Shown piece after piece: positions 1 to 10,149 of a stretch of 64,000 nucleotides of DNA. The number at the start of each line of letters is the position of its first letter. Position 1 is the stretch's first letter. The notes below the pieces were generated by a model that worked only from the letters and a program-made list of their open reading frames with translations, was not told the origin of the DNA and did not search any database. The DNA comes from Puccinia triticina (taxonomy: Eukaryota; Basidiomycota; Pucciniomycetes; Pucciniales; Pucciniaceae), in NCBI RefSeq assembly GCF_026914185.1, contig NC_070571.1:4402001-4466000 (forward strand), read 5' to 3'. Both the position numbers and the translations under genes were made by a program.

Positions 1-19
1 AATGATCAATATAAATTGA
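1..19 (-). mobile_element. Outer remnant of a CACTACC-type small element, split by Helitron 1
   Basis: These bases and 3369-3426 become one continuous stretch if the Helitron at 20-3368 is removed. The joined stretch matches the reverse complement of the uninterrupted copy at 20607-20694 almost base for base. The rest of the element lies off the left edge of the window. Confidence 0.7.
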
Positions 20-53
20 CTAGAGGCCAAAGCGGCTACGCCGCTACAGGGTG

Positions 54-2252
54 CAAGCCCCTCAACCCTCTTTCCCACTACTTTCCCCCAGCAAGCCTCT
101 GCCTTCCCCCACGGCCCCAGGCAATGGCATAAAGTATCCCACTCAATTTGTGTGGGCCCTTTCAAGTCCTATGGAAACCCACTCCCATCTCCCCTGCAAG
201 GTGCACTGCTCCGACTGCTAGCCACTCCCACCATCTCAGCAGTGTAAAATTCCGCCAACACTACAGGAAAACAGGGCCGCTGTTAGTGCCGCTATGCTAA
301 TGCTCAGATTCAGGGTGCTGTAGGGTAGCAGGCCACTGTTGCTTCTTCTCCTCTTGCAATTTGTCCTTCTGTTGAGATATGCTACTCAGAATATCCTCAT
401 GTGAGCTGTCCTGTAAACTGGCAATTGAATTATCATAATTCATGTGTTGTTTCAAACTTAGTGCATGTACATTCAATTAATTCTATTTTGATTATTATTA
501 ACCTCTGAATGTCATGGACTATATTTCCTTTCCTCCCATTGGTTGGCAGGTTTGTGGATGAAGAAGAAGTTCAACAAGCCTTGCTTGCTATCTTGAGACC
601 AATAAAGTTTCCAGGACCTTATGAGCAAGTGCAATAGGTTTTTGACATTGGTTAGGAAATATACCCTTTGCTTTGACAGGAAGCAAGGAAAACAACAGTA
701 CAGATTCAAATCTAACCATCCTGCTGAAAAGGAAGAACATCAAAACAAATTGTTTTTGAATGTAAACCAGAGGCAGCACTTGATGACTTTGAGTGTTTTT
801 CAGTTGGTGCTCATGTCAAGCAAGTTTGCTGAAATATTTGAGACATTGCCTTAATTACTTTTGGGGACCCATGATGATGCCTGCATGTTATGAAAAATTG
901 AATCCTTTCTTAATCAAATCAAATTTTCATTGTCCTTACAAACAACAAATAACTGTTATTGGATGCTGATAAACATTTTTGCTATATAGTCAAGAACAAA
1001 AAGTACAACAACTGTAAAATGTTGGGTGAGTGGTGGTGGATTTTGATCAATTTGATGACCACATGGACAATCAGGATGGCACACATTTGGAGATCAGCGG
1101 CAAGACCGTGACATAAATCACATTCAACTTGGCAATCTGTGCACAGACAAAAAAAAATGACCTGTCCTGAAAGAGAAAAAAAAAAAGATTTTAGGAGGAG
1201 GTTGTTGCAATATGATTGTGGAGTGAGCGTACCCAGCCACAACTGACTTCAACTGGGTCTTGAACACTGTGAATTTTGTTAAAAGGGGCAGATGGGAGGT
1301 TGAGGAGAAGGCGTAGGTCATTGTCGAGGTCGGCGGCGGACAGGAGATTGGGTCAGATTCTCTTAATCAAAGAGGCAATGACAGCCAGGTAAGCAACCAT
1401 GAGGGATTGGCAATTGGACAGGCGGAGTTAGATGCCCTCCCAGCCGGGGAAGCTTAGCTGGACCGAGCTTAACTAAGCCTCTCCGAGGAGTCGCGAAGCG
1501 TCTCCGAAGGACGGGAGGGTGCTCGCGCCCCGCGAGCACAGGGAGGGACTTGTGTTAAGTTCGTAGCTGGACAGCCTTCATGTCCTTGATCATGATGAAT
1601 CTCAGGCCCGGGATGCCGAGGTCTTTGGCTGTTGAGGTGGTGTGGCGGCGGTGGGTCTTTGAGGAGGCCGTTGCAGCTGTGTTGGTCAGAAAACCAAAAT
1701 TTTACTGGTGCTGTGGCTCAAAGGCCACAACTTTAGCCCACCAAAAATCTTGAATTGTTCAAGCTTAAGCGGAATCACAATATGCACCTCGAATCCCTCT
1801 GGGCCTTTTTGAATGCAATCCAAAACCTGGATTTCCCCTTATTTACATAAGCAGGTTTAGTCAGAGCTCTCCAGGGTCCTGTTGCAACCACCACTCCGCC
1901 AACCTTTGACTTTCTTTTTTGGGAATAACCTAGCCTCAATTCAAAGCATCGGGCGCCACGCTGCTCTGGAGTCCGATCAGTAATGAGTCTTTTTCTAACA
2001 GATGTTTTCCTTGTTACTATGTACACCAAGTACTTATAGGGAAAAAATCCAAATCAAGTTACGAAAAGACAACGCAAACAAAGAAAGGAGAGCAGTATTT
2101 CGTATCTTTTAAGGTGAAGGGGGGAGGGGGAGACAAGGGCCAGGGAGAAAGAGGGAGAGAGAGAGGAAACAGGATTATAAGGATTACAATTACGAATCAA
2201 AATTGTATTCAAATGAAGGAGGCAAATCAGCAATAGGAACATCTAGCAAAGC
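54..2252. other. H1 cargo with no recognisable gene
   Basis: Short ORFs occur on both strands, but none shows a recognisable domain or a consistent coding signal. The stretch holds a strong 9 bp-stem hairpin at 1519-1539 (GTGCTCGCG, loop CCC, CGCGAGCAC) beside other GC-rich inverted repeats (about 1440-1540). At 1560-1690 the minus strand reads as a plausible short exon, but I cannot identify it. A GA-rich purine run lies at 2110-2165. Confidence 0.4.
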
Positions 2253-2849
2253 TCAATCAGGATCAGCAGCGCTTTCGGCAGCTGCGTTATTATTCGAGCC
2301 AGCTGGATTAGCGGCAGCCGCGCCCGGATTAGTGGCCGCGTTTTTTAAAGAGCTCATTTCCAAGAATTCAGCAGGCTCGTCCGGTTTACGGTCTCTCATT
2401 ACTAATATGCCACCTCCAGCGCCGGTCGCGATTGAGTCGGCCTGGCTCAGAATCGCATGTGCCACGCTGGTCAAGCTACCGGTCAATCCTACCTTGTGGT
2501 GGCTCTTCTGGGTCGCCAACGATGCTAGCAAAGGTCTCACCGGGACGTATTGTGAATCATCGGGGAAGGTGATGTATGGCAGCTGAGTGGCTGTGACCCT
2601 AGAGAGGTTCGAGAGCTTGTCAATCAAACCCTTGTCCTTTCTCCGCTTTGACGATTTAGTCTCTCCGTTCTCTGTCTTCAATACGTCCATCTTTGTCGAG
2701 TCTGCTCCCGGGCCATCGTCGATCTTCATTGCATCACTTGCTTGATGTGCTGTTGGACTTTCAGGTGCCGGAGTCTAGATTCAATGCCGTTTCAGTTCAA
2801 CAGCAAAGTTAGAAGATGCTGAGAATGGTTAAAAGAAGCGCCACTTACC
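2253..2849 (-). pseudogene. RPN2: 26S proteasome subunit Rpn2 (PSMD1) C-terminal fragment, captured in H1
   Basis: Two minus-strand exons, 2849 down to about 2890 upstream (exact start unclear) and 2774-2253, are separated by a 74 bp intron (2775-2848; GTAAGTGG to TCTAG) that joins them in frame. The product carries SNLSRVTATQLPYITFP, then FPDDSQYVPVRPLL, then a terminal GGILVMRDRKPDEPAEF, which is the conserved Rpn2 tail of the 19S regulatory particle base. An acidic, Lys-rich linker precedes it, as in fungal Rpn2. The large PC-repeat body (about 800 residues) is missing. The reading frame is intact, so capture or insertion looks recent, but a protein could only be made from a chance promoter. 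The strand matches the Helitron strand. Family assignment is from memory of the conserved tail. Confidence 0.7.
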
Positions 2850-2889
2850 ACTTCCATATCTTCTGCATTTAGTTTTTTGAATGTGTGGC

Positions 2890-3330
2890 GTGGGATGTTT
2901 CCTGGGTTGTTGTTTGCCAGGGCAAGGACCACACATGGTATGTATGCGGGTTGTTGGGAGTGGCGTGTTGGGTGGCGCGGCGAGGTGGAGGTGCCACCAA
3001 GGCGGTTACGGTGACATAGGAAGGCGGGTGGTGTGGCCATGGTCTGGCTAAAGGTGCGGTGCGGTGGGGTGTTGCTGGTGGGTATATAAAGAGGAGGGGG
3101 TGAGTCGTTTGATCCTCAGGGGATTTGGTTTTGTCCGCCCCCTCCCTGGGAGGCCCCGAACTGCTTGGTTAGGCCCTCCCTGGATAGTTTACCAACCGGC
3201 CCTCTTTTGCTCGTTGCTCCGGCACAGCTGGAGGGTCATCCATAGGGCCTTTGGGCCTTTGGGGATATTTCAACGTGCCAGGCAATTTTTGCCTAATTTT
3301 GTGAGAAAAAAAACACCCCAAAACTTAGAT
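2890..3330 (-). repeat. GC-rich 5' region of H1, shared with H2
   Basis: The segment includes a TATAAA-like run near 3082. From about 3130 to 3330 it aligns by eye with 8640-8860 of Helitron 2: CCCCCTCCCTGG, CTTTTGCT.GTTGCT and GCTGGAGGG occur in the same order. This marks H1 and H2 as members of one family and suggests a shared 5' region of roughly 250 bp. Confidence 0.6.
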
Positions 3331-3368
3331 ATGCGGGTCTAGAATTCTGTGGATTTAAGAAAGTGGGA

Positions 3369-3426
3369 TCAATATACGCTATATTGATCAATATACGACA
3401 TCGCAAATTCATTCATTTTGGTAGTG
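3369..3426 (-). mobile_element. Inner end of the CACTACC-type element
   Basis: On the minus strand the element begins CACTACCAAAATGAATG at 3426 and contains the AT-rich palindromic run TATTGATCAATATA. It interrupts a Gypsy RT remnant. The three bases outside the end read TGT on the minus strand, and TGT also precedes the copy at 20607. The CACTA-like end suggests a CACTA-type MITE, but the second terminus lies off the window. Confidence 0.5.
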
Positions 3427-3996
3427 ACACCCTGAGACCGGATTCTTTGATGTGAAACAAAATAAGCTTGAGCGTCTCCGCATACTCCCAAATGAAGTGC
3501 CTTATACCAGGATGCCAGTCCAGGGTCTCTCCATTTTCCGCCGTCTTCTATGAAAATGCCTGCGTGATCCTGGATCTCCTCCTGGAGGATCCAAAACATT
3601 TGCGCTTGGTACACCGCGACCAAATTGGCTGCGCCCTGGGGGAGCCGAGTGAGTTGAAATCACCCAAGAGGAGTGTCAAACGTAGTAAGAGGTCGAGAAA
3701 TGGGATGAAGAGCGTGCTCATCACAGCCGCCCATGATGTCGCCAAGGCCGTAGCGGGCGCGGCCGGAGAAGGACTCCACAAATTTCTCCGTGGCTGGAGG
3801 AACGCCAGCGTCCCGAATAGTGACCTTATTCAAAGGTTTCAGATCATGCACAATCCGTAATTTGCCATTGCTTTTGAGCACGCAAAACACCGGGCTTGTA
3901 TAACTGAGGTCAACTGCTCAAAGAGCCCATTGCGCACTCATTCACGGATGATCTTCACATATTTGTCCATTTTTGCTGCCGGAATAGGAATCTTGC
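3427..3996 (-). pseudogene. Gypsy-type reverse transcriptase remnant
   Basis: Minus-strand pieces match the RT of the 32.3-36.4 kb Gypsy: IPIPAAKM at the start, then KLRIVHDLKPLNKVTI, GLGDIMGGCDEHA (motif A region), PLTTFDTPLG, VAVYQAQMFWILQ and AGIFIEDGG (motif C, with the catalytic FIDD changed to FIED). Frameshifts break the reading at about 3660 and 3890, and an in-frame TGA follows IIRE. It continues the pol reading that stops at 15838, the two halves being separated by the 3997-15837 insertion. The CTTGC duplication is 3992-3996. Confidence 0.85.
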
Positions 3997-4246
3997 TGTC
4001 AGCCGGGCTACCATTCTAGAATAGAGCCCCGCCTGCAGCTCCGGTAGAGCAGCCAAGAGCACCGTAAACTGGGTGCAGAGCAGACTGCAGCGCGGACCTC
4101 TGCGCAGTATAGATTAATTTTAATTATTTTAAATATTGCAAATAGCTTCCTAGAGAAGCTAGACACCAAAAGGAACGCCGCGCGGTCCAGAACCACTTCT
4201 GTACAATATATTTCAACTAGGTACAAGCACCATGGGGGAATGTGTT

Positions 4247-4341
4247 GCACTCTCTAGGGAGTGCCAAGCCGTAATTTTGTATGCAATGGGGTCTCACCAG
4301 GGGAGATATGTTCCCACTCCCCAGGGAGTGCCTTACTGTAA
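4247..4341. repeat. GGGAGTGCC / CACCAGGGGAGATATG repeat, copy 1
   Basis: The block holds GCACTCTCTAGGGAGTGCC (a near palindrome) and CACCAGGGGAGATATG followed by CCCCAGGGAGTGCC. The reverse complement recurs at 12405-12445 and, more diverged, at 14783-14822. All three lie in the 3997-15837 insertion outside the Helitrons. Confidence 0.6.
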
Positions 4342-4582
4342 CTTTTTTCCATAACTGTGCTGGAGGCCTTTGGTAAAGCAATGTTGAATAGGTATGAACA
4401 AGACTGGAAGTCAGCGTGGAAATCAGTTGGAAATCATCCTGAAATAAACCATAACTTGCCAAAAAATCATCCAGAACTCATCTATAATTCATTCATAACT
4501 CATCCAGAATGTAGTCCTTTCTTGGCTCCATGACCAGTGTGTCCTTTCCATGGAGATGTGAAAGGCCCAGCCTGTGATTTTT

Positions 4583-4716
4583 TCCCCCTCATGTACTCGC
4601 GTACATCAGGGGGACAATTGGCGTCTCAAAACAAATTTTTTACTTTTCATGTGGCTGTGAAAGGCCCATCCTGTGATATTTCCACCTCAATGTACGCGCG
4701 TACATCAGGGTGACTA
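4583..4716. repeat. Pair of CCTCATGTAC..GTACATCAGGG hairpins
   Basis: Two similar hairpins occur about 95 bp apart, each preceded by the repeated text GTGAAAGGCCCA.CCTGTGAT. The stems are CCCCCTCATGTAC/GTACATCAGGGGG and CACCTCAATGTAC/GTACATCAGGGTG. A third member is at 13679-13710. The remainder of 4717-5079 is AT-rich and shows no gene. Confidence 0.6.
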
Positions 4717-5135
4717 TTAGCAAAGTGCAAAAATGTTAACTTGCATGTGCACATGTGAATTTTGAAAAGCAAAAAAATACAAAATTCACTAGATCATTTT
4801 TGTGAGGAGGACAGGATATATGGTCAAAGTGAATTGGCACCGCAATCCAACCTTGACTTAACTCAGACTTTCACCCTATTAAAACAGTTTTATGTCATTT
4901 TTATCAGCCAAATCCAAATTAATTCCTGCATTTCCAAGAAAATGGGTTTCAATTTCAATGACTGCAACATTACCACATTCCAAAAATCTAAACCCAATAA
5001 TACCAAGTCAACTTTTAGTTTAATTGTGTACATCAGGGCATATAATGTGAATTACAAGAAACCCATTTTTTTGTTGGAACTAGAGACCAAAGCGGCTTCG
5101 CCGCTGCAGGGTCTTGTTTGCGTGACCCCCCATCC

Positions 5136-5792
5136 CATTGGCCACCTCACCTGTGTCAAGCTGCCCACCGCGCATCTTGGCCTCGCCAAGTCCCAGCCGC
5201 ACATTTTTCCGCAGAACCCACCCCCACCGCGCCGAGGGGCACTATAGATGTCACTGGGCTGCCTTGCCCAAATGAGACAGAATATCGCCGCAGCTGCTGC
5301 AACTTGATGTGTCAGGCTTGGTGATGCCAAGAGCAAGGGTGCTCTTCTAGCTACGCCGGCGACAGAGCACGGTACAGTAGCGCGCGCAGCAAAAGCGCGG
5401 TAAAAAGTGCGAAATAGCTTAAAAAGCTATTTCTAATGAACCAAAAAAATAGGTTAACGGAGGGGCCAGGGGCGCCTGGGGTTTTTTAATGCCCTCCGCA
5501 GTTCTTACAGGGCCTACACACTGGATGCGCAGGGGTGTTTGTAGCCCGTGACGTCTGGGGCCCTTAACAAGGGGGTATTTGGGCGTCGAAACGCTCCCAG
5601 GAGATATGAAGGGATGGAAATCCCGGTAGAAAGGAAAAAAACCCAGACTTACTTGTAAAAGGAAGTCTGCGGCAAAAAAAAACACAATCGATCCAAAAAA
5701 CCAAAGTCAAGGCAATTTCAGGCTGGCGAACTGGTCAATGAGACGAGTGGCGAGACTGGAGAGGCGTCGAACTGGTTATAAAGGTGTCTGAG
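5136..5792. other. H2 segment with no recognisable gene
   Basis: This stretch is GC-rich with short overlapping ORFs on both strands, none convincing. A minus-strand open stretch (5685-5419) ends near a possible splice donor, but no domain is recognisable. Confidence 0.3.
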
Positions 5793-6345
5793 GGGCCTTC
5801 CTTCGCCTGAAGGCCCTTGTTTATATATTTGAGCTACAACCGGTAGAGTTGTAGCTCTTATTGCACAGGCTTCCTCGGTTTCTCAGCCGGAGGAAGTGTG
5901 CTTCTGACAAGGGTGACGGGAGTGAAGGGGGATTCTATTAGTCCCTTCACTCCCTTTCATTTCTTATTTGTCATACGATCTATTTTCTATTCCTCGGTGC
6001 GAGGAATAGCGTGGTTTTTATGTTCTATTCTCCCCCGGGGGAGGAGGAGTAGTATAATTCTGTTTCTTTCCTCCCCGAACGAAGGGCTTCTATTTCTTGT
6101 AGAGACTACTCTCTGTTTAGTAGTCTCTTGAGAGTGTCTGATGACCCGTTCTCTTGGCTTGAGAACGGGTTTGAACTAATGTTCTTTCTCTTGCCGATTC
6201 TTCGGCCGGAGCTTAGTTTTCCTTACTCGTCTAAGGAACCTTTACTATTATGTACGCGGCGCTCTGCGCCGCTATTATTACATATAATTTTTGTTATGCT
6301 ACAATAGTTAGCTGGGCTCTAACTTATTATAGTAGCCCGGCTGAC
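5793..6345. repeat. String of at least nine perfect hairpins (mitochondrial-spacer-like)
   Basis: Successive stem-loops, arms in pairs: 5793-5800/5809-5816, 5831-5840/5848-5857, 5870-5876/5890-5896, 5918-5929/5943-5954, 5988-5996/6001-6009, 6101-6110/6119-6128, 6144-6153/6161-6170, 6219-6225/6232-6238, 6256-6262/6266-6272. Stems are 7-12 bp with short loops and AT-rich spacers. Dense small GC hairpins in AT spacers are typical of intergenic DNA in some fungal mitochondrial genomes, so a captured mitochondrial segment is the leading idea (inference). No gene is visible in it. Confidence 0.75.
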
Positions 6346-6984
6346 GTGATGTCCAATGTTGCCTGGAGCGGTTTGACAACAGACTGTGAAATTTTTGCAC
6401 CCAGTGTGTACACCATTCCTTGCCCTTCACTATAAATCCAACAAAACACCCTCACCCTATTGAGGCTCCGTCACTCAGCATCAGCGCGGCTCCAGAGTTG
6501 TGGGGTAGTTAGCCATAATCAGATCCAGGCAAACCAAAGCCGCACGCGGCCACAAGTTTCACATTTGCTCATATTTACTTGCACACCCGTTAATCACCGC
6601 CGGTCGCCGCTTCATGCGGTCGCCCCACAAAACCAGATGGGGAAACTTATCCAGCGCCGATTCTCCAAGCCCACACAACCTAGTCACATTCACCCAGCTG
6701 ACAAGAACTTGTCAGCCTCTGCATGCCTCACGCCAGTAAGTGAAACCTTACTCACGGCCAGATCAGCACATCTGCTCCTGTCAACTTCCCTCGCCCCTCC
6801 CCTGCCACCCAATCGCGCATTGCCATAACATCGTCACCCGCCAGGTGCAAATTGAGGGACTTGAGTAAAGCTATAAGCTTAGCTTGCAAGATTTCCACAA
6901 TTTCCTTGTCCTTCACCTTTGCATATCCTGTTAACCAAAACCCATACAAATTAAACTTTCACCTAGCAGCAATCACCTGCAGGT
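6346..6984. other. H2 segment with no recognisable gene
   Basis: A plus-strand open stretch of 122 codons (6460-6828) has no recognisable domain and low-complexity Ser/Thr/Pro composition. I see nothing else to support here. Confidence 0.3.
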
Positions 6985-7511
6985 AATGACTTACGGATGT
7001 TATATATGCATTTTTCCATGACAGGTGCAAGCCAACCTGATCCCCAAGCCATCCACTCGAAAACTCCTGCATCACATTGCGGATTCCCAAAGGACATAAC
7101 ATTCCTATTATCGATCTTCGAGGAAAGATACTACCCGAGTGGATTAATACCAACACTTTCTCGCCCTTATGTTCTTTGGAGTTCAGCGCTCACCATAATT
7201 ATTGCACCGCTCTCCATCACCGCGAATGGCCGATCAGTATTGTTAATTGTGGTGTGATTGTTATCGAGCAGAACCGGAATTTTACCTTTGCATGACCCAT
7301 ATTAGCATCAAAACTCGTCAATTTGAGCAACTCGCTTACCATTTGGATTAATCCTCAGGAACTCCTTGCTTTTCTGTTTCCCTTCACGGACGTCAAACAA
7401 GTGATGAACAAGGCAAAAGTCGTAATGTAATTTGAGCTCTTCGACAAATATTTGAACACCTTGGCAACTCGGCGTGTTCATTGTCAACATTATGGGATAG
7501 CTTGACTTCAC
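6985..7511 (-). pseudogene. Glutathione S-transferase N-terminal fragment, captured in H2
   Basis: Exon 1 (7511-7340) encodes IFVEELKLHYDF and FLRINPN, the thioredoxin-fold part of GSTs. A 54 bp intron (7286-7339; GTAAGC to CAAAG) joins it in frame to exon 2 (7285-7194), giving NPNGKIPVLLDNN and then VMESGAII, the GST cis-proline loop and ESGAI glutathione-site signature. A GTGAGC donor follows at 7193. The third part (about 7165-6985) keeps only a degraded FEWMAWGSGWLAP and contains stops. The gene is a truncated, decayed copy on the Helitron strand. The fold assignment is from conserved GST motifs; the subclass cannot be told. Confidence 0.65.
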
Positions 7512-8629
7512 CCAAAGTTCACGACATTGCCGGGTCCAGATACCGTTGACGCATCATCGCGCCGCAGCACCTCGTGAAATTCGTGTGCAAGCGACGAAAC
7601 TCGGCGTAGTCACATTCCCAAATTGGTTTGCACGAACTGCTTTGGGGACAGACTGCAACAAGAAATCAGCACCTAGTTGATTACGCCACCGGTGAAAAAA
7701 TTGCAAACCTCGCCAAGGGGTTCAAACAAGCCGGTCATGTTGGCGGGGTGATTGGGAATGCGATTGACAGCCATGGTTGTGAAACGAGGATTGGATTCAG
7801 ATTGGGTGAGCAGGCAAAATCAGTGATCTTTCTTTTTGTTGAGCAGTGGATATGAGTGCGACAGGTGAGTGGTAATTTTGAGACGAAGGGGAAACGGTGG
7901 GCCCTTAAGTGTCCGCCTTATTTGGGTGAGTGCGATGACAGGAGTCAACAGGCCCTGGTGACGGTTGCGGGGCGGCTAAAAGGGTCGAGGTACGATTATT
8001 GGGCCTGGTATATCGGCGGGTGGTAGCGAATGCAATGCGACTGATTTGCCATGCCGCAGAGGCCACGGTGAAGGAACAAGTCAGGGTTTGGTAAGGTGGT
8101 GCGGGTAAGGTTGGGGTGGCGGGCCTATTCAGCCATAGTTACGGTTGCGCGGAGGGTGAAGCGAGTTTGAGTCCAAGGGGTAGTGCGCGAATCGGCGGAA
8201 GGTAGCGAGTGCCAAGGTGGAGGCGTTTTGGTTGAGCAATTGAAGCGCCAACCTGGGTGCCCATTGTCAGGATTAGGGGGGCCGCCAGGGTACCCATGAG
8301 TGAGCAGTAGTCGGGTGCGTTGTTATGTTGACAAAAGTGTGACGGAGTTTTGGTAGTAGGCTCAGATAGGGTGAAATAGTGACGAGGTCAAACGGCCTGA
8401 TTGGTCAACATATTAAGTTAATCTGTATGGGTCCCAAGGAGGCAAGCGTGCGGACTGTTGTTATGGAGATGGAGGCTCGAAGGGATGATACTGACCAATC
8501 AACGTGGATAGGCGGCTATGCTGGGCGGCAACCAGGTTTTGTTGAACTAATTGCATTGGGCATTGCAGAACGAAGTCAAGGGGGTGGGTAAGGGTAAAAA
8601 GAACCGGATGGGTTGAGGTGAACAACAGG
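7512..8629. other. H2 segment with no recognisable gene
   Basis: G-rich on the plus strand from about 7860, with many GGGTGAG/GGCGGG runs. Small ORFs exist but none resembles a protein family I recognise. Confidence 0.3.
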
Positions 8630-9093
8630 GGATCCAGTTTCGTCCTACCCCCTCCCTGGAGCGCGCTAATCATTTGATTAGGCCCCCCTTGAGATTACAC
8701 TTGAACGGCCCACTTTTGCTTGTTGCTTTAGCACAAGCTGGAGGGCCAATCCGAGGTACCCCGCCGGGTATTTGGGGATTATTTTCAACATGTTGTGCGC
8801 TTTTTGCTAATGAGCACAGGCAAAAACCATGATCTAGCCTTCTGTGATTCTGTGATTTTAATAAACTTGGATTACTTTTGAGAATGGGAATTTTGCTTTG
8901 CTATCCTTAAAAACTAGATGCTAAGGCGGCTGCGCCGCTGCGGGGTAAAGCCCTACTATTTTCTATCTTAGCCTCACATTCACACAATCCTTTGCACAAT
9001 CCTACCCCCAGTATTAGGAAGAGGTCCATGGACATCTAAGTCTGATCATTTTCCTGGTAAGAATGGGCATAATATTACTTACTTTGAAATAAA

Positions 9094-9830
9094 TCAAGGA
9101 AAAATGTGACCAATATTATCCAAGAGTATAAAACATGATGATGAGGTAAGGAAAATGTGGAGAAGATGGCATTGGCATGTGTTAATCAATTCAACTACAT
9201 ACAGCATCTCTTGTTTCCATAAAATTCTTTTCCAAGGAGCAAAAAACAAAAACATGAAAGAATACTGCAGCTCACTTGTCGGAGCAAGCCGCGAGTAGTC
9301 GGCAAAGAAGCTAGCTTTCTCGCGACATTTGCTTGACAACCAGCCGCTTTTTTCGCAGACAAAAAAGAGGAGATGGGGAGGATGGTGATAGCGGGCGTAC
9401 AGGAGGATACAGGGGCTGTAGTATTTGGTTTCCCAGATGGGGCGCAAGCGTATGAGCCGCATCCTCTTCTTTCTTACTCAACCGTCCAGCAGCAGGCTGG
9501 TGTGGCCAACAGTTTCCCAGAGGAGGAAAAGGTGTGAAGGAAGGCAAGATAGGGTGATGGTGGAGTGTGAGGAAAAGGAGATGCAGATTGGATAAAAGTT
9601 TCAACTCTTTGAAATTCCGAGCAATGCCAGCGGAAGCGCCAATAGCCTTTAGGGTGTAGTCTACGCGGTCGAGGCTGGCAGAGAAGCTTTCAAGGACAAT
9701 GCGGCCAGCGCGGTCAAATATGAGATGGATGAGTTGTGGAAAGCAACGGAGAAGCGAGCACAGGCAAGTAAGAATGAATTTGACTTCCTTGTTCCAATTT
9801 TTCAATAACATTCTGTATATACATGATCCA
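9094..9830. other. Possible captured exon in H3, unidentified
   Basis: Around 9640-9780 both strands are open. The plus reading (YAVEAGREAFKDNAASAV and onward) is helix-like and charged. The minus reading is part of a 166-codon ORF. I cannot decide the strand or name a family. Confidence 0.25.
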
Positions 9831-10149
9831 GTTAATTATTCTGCATCACCATAATAGTAAGTTTCAAAATGGTTCAACAAGGCAAAAAAAATAAAAGTCA
9901 CTTGGTACTTCACGCATAATTTGTTCGGAAAGTTTGGCGGTCAAGTTGAAGTAAGCTAATGAGGGCTCTGAGCCTGGGGCTTTTGATGTTTGATTATTGC
10001 AGCATCCACTAGGATCGGACTATTGGATTAGAGAATACATCAGGGATCATAATAAATAAGATGAAAAGTAGCCTTATTGAGAAACTAACGAACTGGACGA
10101 GGCCCTGGTTGGGGATTCGGACACCTGCTCCTCAACCTTTTTCCAGGCC

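Larger units (their letters stand above)
20..3368 (-). mobile_element. Helitron-like element H1 (minus strand)
   Basis: Read on the minus strand, the element starts with TCCCACTTTCTTAAA after an A (T3369 on the plus strand) and ends with CTAG (plus 20-23) before a T (A19). A GCGGC/GCCGC hairpin (32-44) lies just inside the CTAG. A 5' TC, a 3' hairpin plus CTAG, A-T target insertion and no target duplication are the Helitron hallmarks. Removing the element rebuilds a repeat seen empty at 20607-20694, with the join at 20664/20665. No Rep/helicase gene is visible, so it is non-autonomous. It carries a fragment of a proteasome gene. Confidence 0.8.
5080..8871 (-). mobile_element. Helitron-like element H2 (minus strand)
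   Basis: The minus-strand 5' end is TCCAAGTTTATTAAAATCAC after an A (T8872). The 3' end is CTAG (plus 5080-5083) followed by T (A5079), with the GCGGC/GCCGC hairpin at 5092-5104. The terminal 33 bp match H1 closely. Cargo includes a hairpin-rich block (5793-6345) and a glutathione S-transferase fragment. No Rep/helicase is present. It inserted into the 3997-15837 element, 42 bp from the later or earlier insertion H3. Confidence 0.78.
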
